Below, one piece after another: positions 35,213-44,874 of a stretch of DNA of 64,000 nucleotides. The stretch lies in the NCBI GenBank assembly GCA_965223095.1, contig OZ244979.1:3162001-3226000 (forward strand), given 5' to 3'. The notes under the pieces are model-generated. The model did not search any database and had not been told where the DNA came from. It saw nothing but the letters and a program-made list of their open reading frames with translations. This DNA comes from J054 sp965223095. Its GTDB lineage: Bacteria > Pseudomonadota > Gammaproteobacteria > Steroidobacterales > GCA-2729495. Every line of letters starts with the position of its first letter. Positions within the stretch are counted from its first letter, which is position 1. Both the position numbers and the translations under genes were made by a program.

Positions 35213-35839
35213 TTAGCGAAAAGGTGGCCCATGAATCCATGCGACCATACTATAGCGTCGACCCCGAGTAACCGGAGTCACCCGATGCAAAATATAGCTC
35301 GGAAATGAAATTGCGACACCCTGCTCCTGCGGGACCGCAGCTGGGATCCCGTTAACATTGAACTCTAAATCGCCACCCTCATACTCCGCGGGATCATTTA
35401 AGGGTATAGAAATACTAATCTTGCGCTGCTGGGCATCACTACCCCAGTCCATATGCCAGGTAAAAAAACCCTGCTCACTTTCGTCGTAATACGCAATCTG
35501 AATCTTGTCATCTACCCGGTCTATCTGATAGTGGTAACACTCGTTTACCCGCCGGGCTATTTTCAGCATGCGCTCATAAACCCACTTAAACTCATCCGGA
35601 GGCAGCCATAGCTGGCGCGATCGACGCGCCGTTTGGCTATGCGAAACTTTGCCACGTACAGAAACATCGCTGGGATTTGAATGTTCGTCCGTTGTGGCCT
35701 TCAGCAGACTAAGCTCGTCGGCACTAAAACAATTCGGGACCCGCTGGACGAACGATTCCTCACTTTTCATGCCAATACGTTTACGCGCCGCCCGATTGGC
35801 CGCTTCGATCTGTTGACTGATCTGTTTAGTCGGGTCCAT
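35213..35839 (-). CDS. PKHD-type 2OG-Fe(II) hydroxylase
   Basis: 208 residues. The iron triad is H129-x-D131 (TWHMDWG) and H185 (YILHRVTPV), with the 2OG-binding Arg in TRGRRYSMVAWI. The phrase PLNDPAEYEGGDLEF is typical of PKHD/PiuC-like oxygenases. The first 45 residues are basic and unrelated. It closely resembles the oxygenase at 45763-46344 over the catalytic half, so they are paralogues. Likely target is a protein or peptide side chain, since PKHD enzymes are related to protein hydroxylases. It stands alone. Confidence 0.87.
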   Translation of the reverse strand: MDPTKQISQQIEAANRAARKRIGMKSEESFVQRVPNCFSADELSLLKATTDEHSNPSDVSVRGKVSHSQTARRSRQLWLPPDEFKWVYERMLKIARRVNECYHYQIDRVDDKIQIAYYDESEQGFFTWHMDWGSDAQQRKISISIPLNDPAEYEGGDLEFNVNGIPAAVPQEQGVAISFPSYILHRVTPVTRGRRYSMVAWIHGPPFR

Positions 35840-35995
35840 AACTATTAAACCGATATGCTGCCCCGGTAGATATCGCGTGTACTGCGCCGAATTTGGGTAT
35901 CTTCACTGATTAGGATGCCTGAATAGCCTCACTGAGTCGAATAAAGCTAGCGTCTTAGCCCAGCCAAAACAACACCCATGTGTACAGGCTGAGCG

Positions 35996-37075
35996 TTATG
36001 CCTTGCCTTCAAACCAACGTCGAATAACACGGCGGGCTGGCCGCTCCACAAAAAAGTAAGTAAATACAGAAATCACCATCGTTATCAACATTAACAATAA
36101 CAAGCCCGTGCCTAAACCGATGGGGCCAAGCCACTTCCCCAACGGCGCACCCAGATTACTAATCACAAACCAATGCACGAGGTAAATCGAATAGGCAAGT
36201 TCGCCCATAGCCACCGCAATCCGATTGGAAAAAAGTATGTCGATCACCCGGCCACCCTGCGCCAGTGAATATACCAATGCCGCCAGTAGCAACACGGGCA
36301 GGGCCGACCAAATTAGCGCGGAGGGCACCAATAAAATGATTGCACCCAAAGCAACCCAGTCCCAATTCCAATTGCGACCAAAACCGAAAACGAATGCCCG
36401 ATACAGAAAACAGCCGGCAAAAAATTCACTCACCAATCTTATAAAACCCCAATTGACTTGTGTCGCGTAATACATCGCGGGTACATCCAAGGCTTTCAGT
36501 AGTACCGCGGCCAAAACAATTGATAGGCAACCGAAAACTATCGCCATATCACTCCGACGAACCCGAGCCAGCAAGGGCACAATAAATGGGAAAAATAAGT
36601 AGCAAAGGACTTCAACGCTAACGGTCCATGATGGAACATTCCATCCCCAGCTATCCTCGATACCCCAACCGTTAACCATGAAGATCTGCCGCCATAAGGC
36701 ACTATCGAACTGTAGAACCCAAATTGCACCGAAGCCACGCTCTAACAAAAATGAGACAATGAATAAGCCAAGACAAAAGATATGCAGAGGATAGATACGA
36801 GCAAAACGGTGAACCGCATAACTACGAATTGCGCCGATAGAGAATTTCTCTAGCTGATGAGTATAAGAATATGAAATTATGAATCCCGAAAGAACAGAAA
36901 ACATATCAACAGCAAGTGGGCCAAGCGATACCGTGTATAAAAACATCTTTGCGTCGGGGAACAGCTGACCCAAAGTGCTACTAACATGAAAAAGAACAAC
37001 CCATACGGCGAAATAGCCGCGAATTCCTATTAGCGGATAAATCGTGCCTGTGTGGATATTTTCCGTATTACTCAA
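35996..37075 (-). CDS. membrane acyltransferase 3 family protein
   Basis: 359 residues with about ten membrane helices. The start PLIGIRGYFAVWVVLFH contains the Arg-Gly pair and the catalytic-type His of acyltransferase-3 proteins, and PFLVDMFSVLSGFIISY-like PLAVDMFSVLSGFI and RFARIYPLHIFCL follow as usual. It O-acetylates (or otherwise acylates) surface glycans using cytosolic acyl-CoA. TTG is the only plausible initiation codon, since upstream in-frame codons lack ATG or GTG before a stop. No SGNH domain is fused; the separate SGNH-like gene at 54081 could be a partner. Confidence 0.88.
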   Translation of the reverse strand: MSNTENIHTGTIYPLIGIRGYFAVWVVLFHVSSTLGQLFPDAKMFLYTVSLGPLAVDMFSVLSGFIISYSYTHQLEKFSIGAIRSYAVHRFARIYPLHIFCLGLFIVSFLLERGFGAIWVLQFDSALWRQIFMVNGWGIEDSWGWNVPSWTVSVEVLCYLFFPFIVPLLARVRRSDMAIVFGCLSIVLAAVLLKALDVPAMYYATQVNWGFIRLVSEFFAGCFLYRAFVFGFGRNWNWDWVALGAIILLVPSALIWSALPVLLLAALVYSLAQGGRVIDILFSNRIAVAMGELAYSIYLVHWFVISNLGAPLGKWLGPIGLGTGLLLLMLITMVISVFTYFFVERPARRVIRRWFEGKA

Positions 37076-37385
37076 TTCAGATTTACTCAGTTGATTGTTT
37101 AGCCTATTACCGCAGCGACGATAAGACTACGCACACAAATTTATTATAGGCAACGAAAAGTCAAGGCTGCTATGCACAACACCCCCCAAATTGATAGTTT
37201 GGGAAACTCCCAACCACACATTAGGCGGTCAATCATCTGCAGCAAAACGTGACCCGCAGCGAGTTCGCATTGATTATGACTAATTCTCCGGGCATATGTC
37301 GTCGGCATGCTTTTTCGCCCTGGACGATAGACTTGGTATGCTACTCAGGTAGGGTAAATCACAAACTTATCGAGGCGTTCATTCG
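37076..37385. other. divergent gap, acyltransferase to first TPR-sulfotransferase
   Basis: 310 bases, A+T rich near 37080-37200. It must hold promoters for both divergent genes, but no clear hexamer pair was found. Confidence 0.4.
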
Positions 37386-38732
37386 ATGACTCAAATGTAT
37401 CGCAATATGGCCGTTCAGCTCGTCCAGTCGGGGGAATTTGATCAAGCGGAGGCAATTATAGGCCGTTTGCTCAAGGCCGATCCCGATGACTTCGATGCCA
37501 GACTGCTGATGGGCCGCGTACACTCGGGCCGCGGTGATATCGATAGCCTCTTGAAGGAGTGCAAAACTGCTCTAGACATACGCGGTCTGAAAGGTTCGGA
37601 CTTTTTCCGTATAGGGCAGATGTTTCAAGAATTCGGGGACATGAAGAATGCCGCGGAAGCTTACCGCCGGGCAATTGATGCTGATTCTGGACTGGCCTAT
37701 GCCTATCTTGCCCTAGCACTAGTCGCCGAAGTATCGCCAGGTAGCCGCGACATACAATTGCTTGAGGACAGGCTAAATGACCCGCGGGCCAATGATGAAG
37801 AGAAACGCAAACTTTGCTTCGGACTCGGCAAAATATGGGACGATCTACAAGACTATGATCGAGCATTCGGCTACTTTGAACGCGGCAATCAGGCAGTACG
37901 CCGACAAGACCCCTACTCCATAGAATCTGATCGACGCATTTTTGATGCAATCAAAAGAGCGCATGATGACGCCTTCTGCAAACGACATTCGCAGATCGCC
38001 CTTGATGACGCAACACCCATTTTTATCGTCGGGTTACCCCGCTGCGGAAGTACATTAACGGAGCAGATCCTCGCCAGCCATCCAGAAATTGTAGGCGCGG
38101 GAGAAATCGATGGGTTTTCGCGCGCCGTGCTTGATAGAAGCAAGCTTCAAGGCCGGTGGCCACTGCATCAACCCGATGAGGAATCCATGCATCTAGCTCG
38201 TCGTGAGTGCGAGGTTTATATCAAGCGCGCCAAGAGCATGCTAGACAAAGAATCTCGGATTACGGATAAACAATTGATTAATTTCATATTAGTAGGGTTC
38301 ATTGGCGTGCTATTACCCAATGCAAGTATTATTGAATGCCGTCGCGACTTTCGCGATCAATGCGTCTCCATGTATCAAAAAGACTTCTCTGGGGGAAACT
38401 ATAGGTGGACCTACGCTCTAGATGACTTAGGTCAGTACTGTGGCTTGTACCAAGATCTGATGCAGCATTGGAAGTCGCTTTTTCCGGCTCAAATACACAC
38501 GGCTAACTACGAGCAACTGGTGGAACATCCCGAAAGCAGTGTACGCAGCTTGCTTGATCACTGCAGTCTGCCTTTTGACCGGGCCTGCCTATCCTTCTAT
38601 AAGACACAGCGGTCAATAAATACTTTTAGCTTTGCCCAGGTACGCAAACCTCTTTACTCGAGTTCCGTCGGCCGCTGGAAAAACTATGAGCGACATTTAG
38701 ACACTCTACTGAGCGCCCTTCCCAAGGCATAG
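37386..38732 (+). CDS. TPR-sulfotransferase 1
   Basis: 448 residues. TPR helices span about 1-170. They include FGLGKIWDDLQDYDRAFGYF, a linker found in the other copies too. The sulfotransferase domain starts with the PAPS 5'-phosphosulfate loop FIVGLPRCGSTLTEQIL (213-229); Cys replaces the usual Ser in PRSGT. A 3'-phosphate segment follows at IECRRDFRDQCVSMYQ, and the C-terminal family signature is QVRKPLYSSSVGRWKNYE. It transfers sulfate from PAPS to a hydroxyl on an unknown acceptor; tyrosylprotein sulfotransferases share this fold. Relatives at 40860, 42411, 56480 and 58614. Confidence 0.9.
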   Translation: MTQMYRNMAVQLVQSGEFDQAEAIIGRLLKADPDDFDARLLMGRVHSGRGDIDSLLKECKTALDIRGLKGSDFFRIGQMFQEFGDMKNAAEAYRRAIDADSGLAYAYLALALVAEVSPGSRDIQLLEDRLNDPRANDEEKRKLCFGLGKIWDDLQDYDRAFGYFERGNQAVRRQDPYSIESDRRIFDAIKRAHDDAFCKRHSQIALDDATPIFIVGLPRCGSTLTEQILASHPEIVGAGEIDGFSRAVLDRSKLQGRWPLHQPDEESMHLARRECEVYIKRAKSMLDKESRITDKQLINFILVGFIGVLLPNASIIECRRDFRDQCVSMYQKDFSGGNYRWTYALDDLGQYCGLYQDLMQHWKSLFPAQIHTANYEQLVEHPESSVRSLLDHCSLPFDRACLSFYKTQRSINTFSFAQVRKPLYSSSVGRWKNYERHLDTLLSALPKA

Positions 38733-39034
38733 CCAGGCCAAGGCCTGATAGAACGGCCATCCCGACACATGAACAATACAAATCATGAATCGAAACTTGG
38801 CGAAAAAATTGGCATCCCCTTTGACGACGAACGTTACCGATGCTTCGTTCGCAGAATCGAATTACGGCAACAACGCTGTATCAACATCTTTATTCCAAAT
38901 GGGCAGGCTCTGCGGCATTGGCGTGTCCAATTTCATACCTCGAAAACAAGCTGACGATACACGCCCAAAGCGGTAGCTGACGTGCTTAGTTGCTTAGAAA
39001 TTTAGCCACGAAAAAAACCCTTGTTCAAAATACG
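38733..39034. other. gap with two overlapping short open frames
   Basis: 302 bases between TPR-sulfotransferase 1 and the TPR-methyltransferase. Two short plus-strand frames overlap here, 38769-38954 (61 codons) and 38785-38976 (63 codons). Neither has a good ribosome site or a known family. A small peptide gene cannot be excluded. Confidence 0.3.
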
Positions 39035-40810
39035 ATGACTGACGATTCGATCAATGCCGCGCTGACTCGTGTTAGCCGATTACTTAATTCCGGTCAGGCT
39101 CAGGCGGCTGAACAGGCCCTGGATCGACTGCTTGCGCTGCATCCGCGGCAAGACGAACTGCTATATCCACGAATGCTGACACATGCACAGGCTGGGCGAT
39201 TTGCTAACGCTTTCGCCATTGCACTACGACTCTCTGAAAATTTTAAACAGGACTGGCGCGTATCATTTCAAATTCTAAACGTCATAAAGGGATTGACGAA
39301 AATAGAAGTCAGCACTGAGACCGAACGTGAAATTTGCAGGTTGTTAGCTTTTCCCGGTCTCATCTGTTTACCCATTAGTGAGGTGATTTACCGGCTTTTC
39401 ATTGCGCGCGCCCAAGAATGTAATCAGAGTCACGATGCGATTGCACGGGCAAACCTAAGCCCCATAATCAACAGCGCCTTACGTCACTTTTGGTTAAGGT
39501 CCGCTGAAATTGAACCGATGGTTACCCGATGGCGTCAGAAAATCCTTTCACAATGCGCTGATTCTCCTGAAACACTCGACTCAACAACGCAACTCGCCAT
39601 TAGTATTGTCAAGCAAAGTCATCGCAATGACTACGCATTTTTTATCACCCCAGAGGAAGCCGCGCAACTCGAAATCCTTACAGTCAAATTGAAAGCGGGT
39701 GGGCCAAATCAGCCAAATACAGCTGCGATTATCTTGAGTTTACTGATGTATGTTTCACCGACTGCACTAAGTGAGCAACTTACGGGCTACCAACTGCCGC
39801 AGCCTGAGCTCGATCCGGCTATGCTTGCGTTTATTGGCGACGACCTCCAAGAAAGCACGCTACTAAAGCGCTACACCAAAGAGTTTGCCGAAAACATGGT
39901 CACGGCGAACGACATTTCCAATGCAGTTGCCAAAATGTATGGCGAAAATCCCTATCCACGCTGGCTCGAGCCAGAGGCCAATACGAATGTCGAAAAGTTG
40001 TCCTATCCAGCCTTCTATAACCTAGCATCGTCCCCAGCCTGGGTTGACCCGGTAAATATCGACTTCACCAACATGCTGGTCGCTGGATGCGGCACGGGCT
40101 GGCATCCGATCTCTCATGCTATTTCATTTCCCTGGATAAAAATTGTTGCGATTGATCTTAGCCCAGCAAGCCTTGCCTATGCCCGGCTCATGGCTGAAAA
40201 ACTCGGTATCGATAATCTGCAGCTTGAACAAGCAGATATTTTAAGCCTTAGCGACCAGTTTGGGGAATTCGACATTATCGAGTCAGTAGGCACATTGCAT
40301 CATCTCAAAGATCCCGATCAAGGCCTGCGCCATCTACTTTCGCACCTTAGGCCCGGCGGGGTGTTTCGTCTTGGCTGCTATAGCAGGATCGCACGGCATT
40401 CAATTATAAAATTTCGTGATAATTTCAAACCCGCAAGCGAGGTGCTGGATCGTGCCTATATTCGAGATTTGCGTCAGCGCTTTTATGTAGACGAGAGCTT
40501 TGCGCCATTTCGTGGGGTCATGGAATTCGGGGATTTCTTTTCCATTAGCGGATGCCGAGATTTACTGCTGCACCCTCAGGAAACGCAATACTCGATTCCT
40601 GATTTGCAGCACATATTAAAAGCGAATGCGCTAGATTTTTTAACATTCTCACCGGTGGATATCGAACGCTTTGAACTCTTGGAAACGGCGGGCAGCCTCT
40701 ACGAGCTCGCTGCATGGCAAGCTGCGGAAGAAAAAGAGCCACGGCTTTTCGCCAATATGTACCAGTTCTTTACACAATATAGGGGCCACACTGGCAGTCT
40801 GGACTCATAG
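39035..40810 (+). CDS. TPR-fused SAM methyltransferase
   Basis: 591 residues. TPR-like helices occupy about 1-80, a helical region runs to about 300, and the segment KMYGENPYPRWLEP, typical of TPR-methyltransferases, precedes a class I domain. SAM-binding motif I is MLVAGCGTGWHP, followed by IVAIDLSPASLAYAR, EQADILSL and ESVGTLHHLKDP. The C-terminal part is likely for acceptor binding. It would methylate the same kind of substrate its TPR module recognises. The ATG at 39035 starts MTDDSINAALTRVSRLL; a TTG 15 codons earlier is less likely. It converges with TPR-sulfotransferase 2. Confidence 0.88.
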   Translation: MTDDSINAALTRVSRLLNSGQAQAAEQALDRLLALHPRQDELLYPRMLTHAQAGRFANAFAIALRLSENFKQDWRVSFQILNVIKGLTKIEVSTETEREICRLLAFPGLICLPISEVIYRLFIARAQECNQSHDAIARANLSPIINSALRHFWLRSAEIEPMVTRWRQKILSQCADSPETLDSTTQLAISIVKQSHRNDYAFFITPEEAAQLEILTVKLKAGGPNQPNTAAIILSLLMYVSPTALSEQLTGYQLPQPELDPAMLAFIGDDLQESTLLKRYTKEFAENMVTANDISNAVAKMYGENPYPRWLEPEANTNVEKLSYPAFYNLASSPAWVDPVNIDFTNMLVAGCGTGWHPISHAISFPWIKIVAIDLSPASLAYARLMAEKLGIDNLQLEQADILSLSDQFGEFDIIESVGTLHHLKDPDQGLRHLLSHLRPGGVFRLGCYSRIARHSIIKFRDNFKPASEVLDRAYIRDLRQRFYVDESFAPFRGVMEFGDFFSISGCRDLLLHPQETQYSIPDLQHILKANALDFLTFSPVDIERFELLETAGSLYELAAWQAAEEKEPRLFANMYQFFTQYRGHTGSLDS

Positions 40811-40859
40811 GCGGACAAGTGCCTGTGACACCTGCAATGACGGTAGCCAGAAAAGTCAA

Positions 40860-42194
40860 CTATTTTGATCTCAGTGCAGTCTGTAGCGGACCGAGAAACT
40901 GCTCATAACGTTTCCACCGCCCGATGGAATTGCTGTGCACTGGCTGCCTAACCTGAAGATGACTGGCCGTATGAATGTGCAGCCCTGACGACTCATGAAA
41001 CCGTAAACAATCAGGCGAATAAGCTAAGCCGCATTGGCTTAGCAGCCTACGTACCGCGGGCTGCGGATCGCTAACAAATTCCGCATAGTCCACGTCGATC
41101 AATCGGCCCGGCTGAACAAGCCCCCAATGATCCATAAGTTTTTCATAGATGCTTGTGAATCGACCAATCATATCTAGCCCGTAGCCATAGGGTTGATTCG
41201 GCATATCGCGCATGAACAGGGACAAACCAGCATCAAGCGAATTCCGTCTACATCTAATGATTACAGCACCGGAGAACAATGCGTAGATAACACCAACATA
41301 CAAAAACAGGTTTACGTTCTTGTTAACCACATACTTACGACCATCACTGATAGATTCTAGCTTCGCCAAGTATGTCCTAGCCATCGTGGCTAGCTGCCGC
41401 CGAGAGATTTGCCTAAACGCCAGAGGAAACTGCTCACCTGGTCGTCGACTCAAGCCAGCAACGAGCTCATTCAAAGTCGCAATCTCACCGGCGCCATAAA
41501 CATCCGGATGCCCGGCCAATATCTGTTCAAGCAAGGTCGTGCCGGTTCTTGGCATACCGATTACGAATATAGGTAACGGACTATTGCTCGCGGCCGTTGG
41601 ATTGTGGGCAAAAAAGTCCCCATCAAACACTGCCGCGATCTCCTCGCATAGTCGGATATCATTTTCAATCCGGTATGCCGATGTTGTTCGCGCGATACTA
41701 TTGCCTTCTCTAAAATAGCCGAAGGCCTTGGCACAGTCATCCAGCTCATCAAAAATCTTGCCCAGCGCAAAGGCATAGTTGCGACGCTGGACCGAATTCT
41801 CTACAGAAACGGCATATAAATGCTCAATTTTGGAAACATCGGCATTATATTTGTGATAGTGCGTAATGGCCGTGAGTCTGGCGTAGATTTCGCTGGCTTC
41901 CGGCCAAAGTCTTAACGCCTCCTCATACTCAGCACGCGCATCCTCAACTTGACCTGAATCGACCAATGCAGAACCAAGCTGAATACGCGAAGTAGGATCG
42001 TGCGGATCAATCGTTTTTGCATGGCGTAAAAGATCGATGGTCTGCGCTGCATTCTGCTCTTTGGCGGCGATAGCCAAAAGCAAACGTAAAGCATCTCTGC
42101 AAGACGGGTCACGCTTTAGTAGCTGTCGACCAATAGCCTTCGCTGCAGCGTTCCGGCCTTGTTGAAAATGACCAATGGCCAATTGAAGTTGCAT
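40860..42194 (-). CDS. TPR-sulfotransferase 2
   Basis: 444 residues. It has TPR repeats at 1-165, with FALGKIFDELDDCAKAFGYF as the last unit. The PAPS loop is FVIGMPRTGTTLLEQILAGH (210-229), the 3'-phosphate region IIRCRRNSLDAGLSLFM, and the signature QVRQPVHSNSIGRWKRYE. It is most similar by eye to sulfotransferase 1. It starts with ATG and reads divergently from sulfotransferase 3 with a 216-base gap, so the two could share a control region. Acceptor unknown. Confidence 0.9.
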   Translation of the reverse strand: MQLQLAIGHFQQGRNAAAKAIGRQLLKRDPSCRDALRLLLAIAAKEQNAAQTIDLLRHAKTIDPHDPTSRIQLGSALVDSGQVEDARAEYEEALRLWPEASEIYARLTAITHYHKYNADVSKIEHLYAVSVENSVQRRNYAFALGKIFDELDDCAKAFGYFREGNSIARTTSAYRIENDIRLCEEIAAVFDGDFFAHNPTAASNSPLPIFVIGMPRTGTTLLEQILAGHPDVYGAGEIATLNELVAGLSRRPGEQFPLAFRQISRRQLATMARTYLAKLESISDGRKYVVNKNVNLFLYVGVIYALFSGAVIIRCRRNSLDAGLSLFMRDMPNQPYGYGLDMIGRFTSIYEKLMDHWGLVQPGRLIDVDYAEFVSDPQPAVRRLLSQCGLAYSPDCLRFHESSGLHIHTASHLQVRQPVHSNSIGRWKRYEQFLGPLQTALRSK

Positions 42195-42410
42195 AAGTTG
42201 ATTTCGGGAGATTCAAGTTGGCCAACAAACGAGTAATGACCACCATTGTCGATGCATCCATATCAATAGCGGATAGAGAGTAGCACAGTAGCCGCGAGTT
42301 CCATGCGTTGAGCAGCATTGCGACACACCCCTCAACGGCACTCGCTGCTATGGGTTGTGATACAGCGGCATGGTAGCCTTGACGCTGGTGATATATCGGT
42401 CTTCCGTCAA

Positions 42411-43949
42411 ATGAACACAGAAATACCTGGTCGTAGCTTGGCTAACGAAACAAAGCCGATCAAGCCAACGCTCTTGCGCCCAGCGCTAACATTAAGTTCA
42501 ACCGATGCCCTGCATCTTTATCGCCAAGCCCTTGCCGCGGGCATCATTATTCATGCCGAATATATTGCGCAACAAATTGCCGAAGCCTGGCCCGATGATC
42601 TAGATGCCCAACTCGCGCTGCTAGACAGCTACATTAATACCCGGCCTGGCGAAACAGCAGACGACTTTGTCGAGGGTTTACAAAGACGCTTTCCATCAGA
42701 AACATCAGTGCTCAAGGAATCCGCAAAATACTACCAGGCCGAGGGCAACGGCGAACACGCACTTCAACTTCTAGCGCAAGCCCGAAACCTTGATCCGGCC
42801 GATCCCGAAATAACATTCCTAATCGGGGTTAGCCATGCTGCGATGGGTAGTGAGAAACAGGCAGTCAATGCCTATGAACAAACGCTTTCCCTGGCGCCGC
42901 ACCACGCCGACGCGTTCTTTTCCCGAGCCTTGATTGAGAAGTCTTCTGCCAAAGCGGTGACGCTGTCCAGCATCCATGAAGCCCTTAACACGCGTAGCCA
43001 ATCACCGCTAAAACAGGGAAAACTCCATCTCGCAGCCGCCTGGTGCCAGGATGGCAAGGACCTTAAAGCGCAGTTTGCGCATCTTTATGAGGCCGCCGAG
43101 CTATTTGACAGCGTGTTCGCGTGGAATTTCAAGAAATCTAGGCAGCAATTCGAAGCTATAACTGGATTTATCGACCGCACCCTCATCGACACACTGCGCG
43201 ACGCCGGCGATGCAACAGAAAAGCCGATATACATTGCGGCAATGCCACGATCGGGTACCACGCTCCTAGAGCAAATATTGGGCAAACATTCCCAATGCAC
43301 ACCTATCGGCGAGAGCCAGTTAGTGAATCACGCCATCTCGCGCATCGGGTTCGACCTCGAGCGGCCAACAGCCTACTGGGAATGGGGCCAGGGCAGTGAT
43401 TTCGCGCCGATTCTTGACCGCCTGAATGACTACTACCGCCAACAACGTCATGTGGTACAAGCCGGAGAGCGGCGTATCGTTGATAAATCCCTCGACAACT
43501 ACTTGACGGCGGGCTTGATCCTGCTCTCACAGCCAAACGCGCGCATTATTCACCTGCAACGACATCCTCTGGATACGATCCTATCCATCTATCAGCTCTA
43601 CATTGAAATGGGGCCTAATATTCCTTTTCGCTTAATCGACCTCGCGAAGCACTATCAAATATTCGTTGACTATATGTCGCACTGGAAGAAAATATTTCCT
43701 GAACGAGTCTTTAAGGTGACCTACGAGGAATTGGTTACCCACCCGGAAGATGCAGTGAAGAATATCTTGGCATTTTGCGAGCTTGGTTGGGAAGATACAT
43801 GCCTAGATTTTTACAAATTGTATTCATCAGTGAATACACCGAGCGCCTTGCAAGTAAAACAGAAGATACATACAAGAGCTATACATCGATGGAAACCATA
43901 CCGGCAGTATTTGCGTCCTGCTGCCGAAGTTCTAGGTATTAGCATTTGA
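42411..43949 (+). CDS. TPR-sulfotransferase 3
   Basis: 512 residues. It has TPR repeats at about 40-230 (for example AYEQTLSLAPHHADAFFSRA). The PAPS loop is YIAAMPRSGTTLLEQILGKH near 272-292, the 3'-phosphate region is IIHLQRHPLDTILSIYQ, and the signature is QVKQKIHTRAIHRWKPYR, more diverged than in copies 1 and 2. The frame is open back to a TTG at 42318, but MNTEIPGRS at 42411 is the more natural start; ribosome sites are weak at both. It is probably cytosolic; no signal peptide. Confidence 0.88.
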   Translation: MNTEIPGRSLANETKPIKPTLLRPALTLSSTDALHLYRQALAAGIIIHAEYIAQQIAEAWPDDLDAQLALLDSYINTRPGETADDFVEGLQRRFPSETSVLKESAKYYQAEGNGEHALQLLAQARNLDPADPEITFLIGVSHAAMGSEKQAVNAYEQTLSLAPHHADAFFSRALIEKSSAKAVTLSSIHEALNTRSQSPLKQGKLHLAAAWCQDGKDLKAQFAHLYEAAELFDSVFAWNFKKSRQQFEAITGFIDRTLIDTLRDAGDATEKPIYIAAMPRSGTTLLEQILGKHSQCTPIGESQLVNHAISRIGFDLERPTAYWEWGQGSDFAPILDRLNDYYRQQRHVVQAGERRIVDKSLDNYLTAGLILLSQPNARIIHLQRHPLDTILSIYQLYIEMGPNIPFRLIDLAKHYQIFVDYMSHWKKIFPERVFKVTYEELVTHPEDAVKNILAFCELGWEDTCLDFYKLYSSVNTPSALQVKQKIHTRAIHRWKPYRQYLRPAAEVLGISI

Positions 43950-44211
43950 CTAGCTGGGCGCTGCAATCACAGCTACCGTTCATACCAAACCGATGACGAA
44001 TGTCATCTATTAAGCCTGCAAACTACGTATTTACCACCTCATTTTACAAAATGCCCAGGCCTAGCCGGATTGACTCTGCTGAAACTCCGCAACAAGCCTC
44101 GAATCGCAGTCGTCGACAGAAGCTTACCCCCGCCAACCCGAACTTCACGTATGTGTTGTGTGGCTCAATGATCAGCTAAACTAGGCACCATTAAGTTAGG
44201 AAAAATCGAGC

Positions 44212-44874
44212 TTGGACAGTATGCAAGCCCAATATATTGATAAAGACGAAATCATCGGCGGCTGCGCTCGCCTGCCCATCAGCATCGATGCGGAAAAACT
44301 GCAAAGCCAGATCAGTAGCATGAAGTCGGAGCACTGGGGCACCACCGGTGCTCGAATTGGCGTGCACACTCAGGTCGAAGCCGTCTTTCTCAGAGGACAT
44401 GCACCAGCAGAGGGTGACAAACCCATTATCGACCGCCAGGCACTAGACGAAGTGCCCTACGTCCGAGAAATCATCCAGGATATTATTCCCGCCGCGGTCC
44501 AACGCTGCGTTATCGCCAACCTCAAACCCCAGGGCCATGTTCGCCTGCATGCGGATGAGGGTGAATACTTCTTTCGGCATATTAGGCTGCATTTCCCGGT
44601 CTTCACCAATAAAAAGGTCGTTATGTATGTGAATAGGCGTTCTTATCGAATGCTGCCGGGTGAAGTTTGGGCCTTGAATAACAATTCCGACCACGGCGTC
44701 ATGAACCGCAGCGCAACCGAAAACCGTATTCATATCATCGCCGATTTCATACCGAGCAAAGAGCTACTAGAATTGCTGGCCGATAGCAGCAAAGGACTTG
44801 GTGTTCAAGACGATGCGACATTTAGACAACTAAAGGAATTTCGCCGCAGACAACTTTCTAGCCAAGCGGAATGA
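44212..44874 (+). CDS. aspartyl/asparaginyl beta-hydroxylase-like oxygenase
   Basis: 220 residues. The sequence LHADEGEYFFRHIRLHFPVF, then MLPGEVWALNNNSDHGVMNRS and NRIHIIADF reproduces the Asp/Asn hydroxylase layout: a His-x-Asp pair, the conserved R-x-H strand, Gly-Glu-x-Trp, the second His before x-N-x-S, and the 2OG Arg. Such enzymes hydroxylate aspartyl or asparaginyl residues, or free/peptidyl amino acids. The start is TTG at 44212 (AGG 11 bases upstream) or ATG at 44221. Its stop overlaps the following sulfotransferase start (ATGATGA), so the two are one operon. Confidence 0.83.
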   Translation: MDSMQAQYIDKDEIIGGCARLPISIDAEKLQSQISSMKSEHWGTTGARIGVHTQVEAVFLRGHAPAEGDKPIIDRQALDEVPYVREIIQDIIPAAVQRCVIANLKPQGHVRLHADEGEYFFRHIRLHFPVFTNKKVVMYVNRRSYRMLPGEVWALNNNSDHGVMNRSATENRIHIIADFIPSKELLELLADSSKGLGVQDDATFRQLKEFRRRQLSSQAE

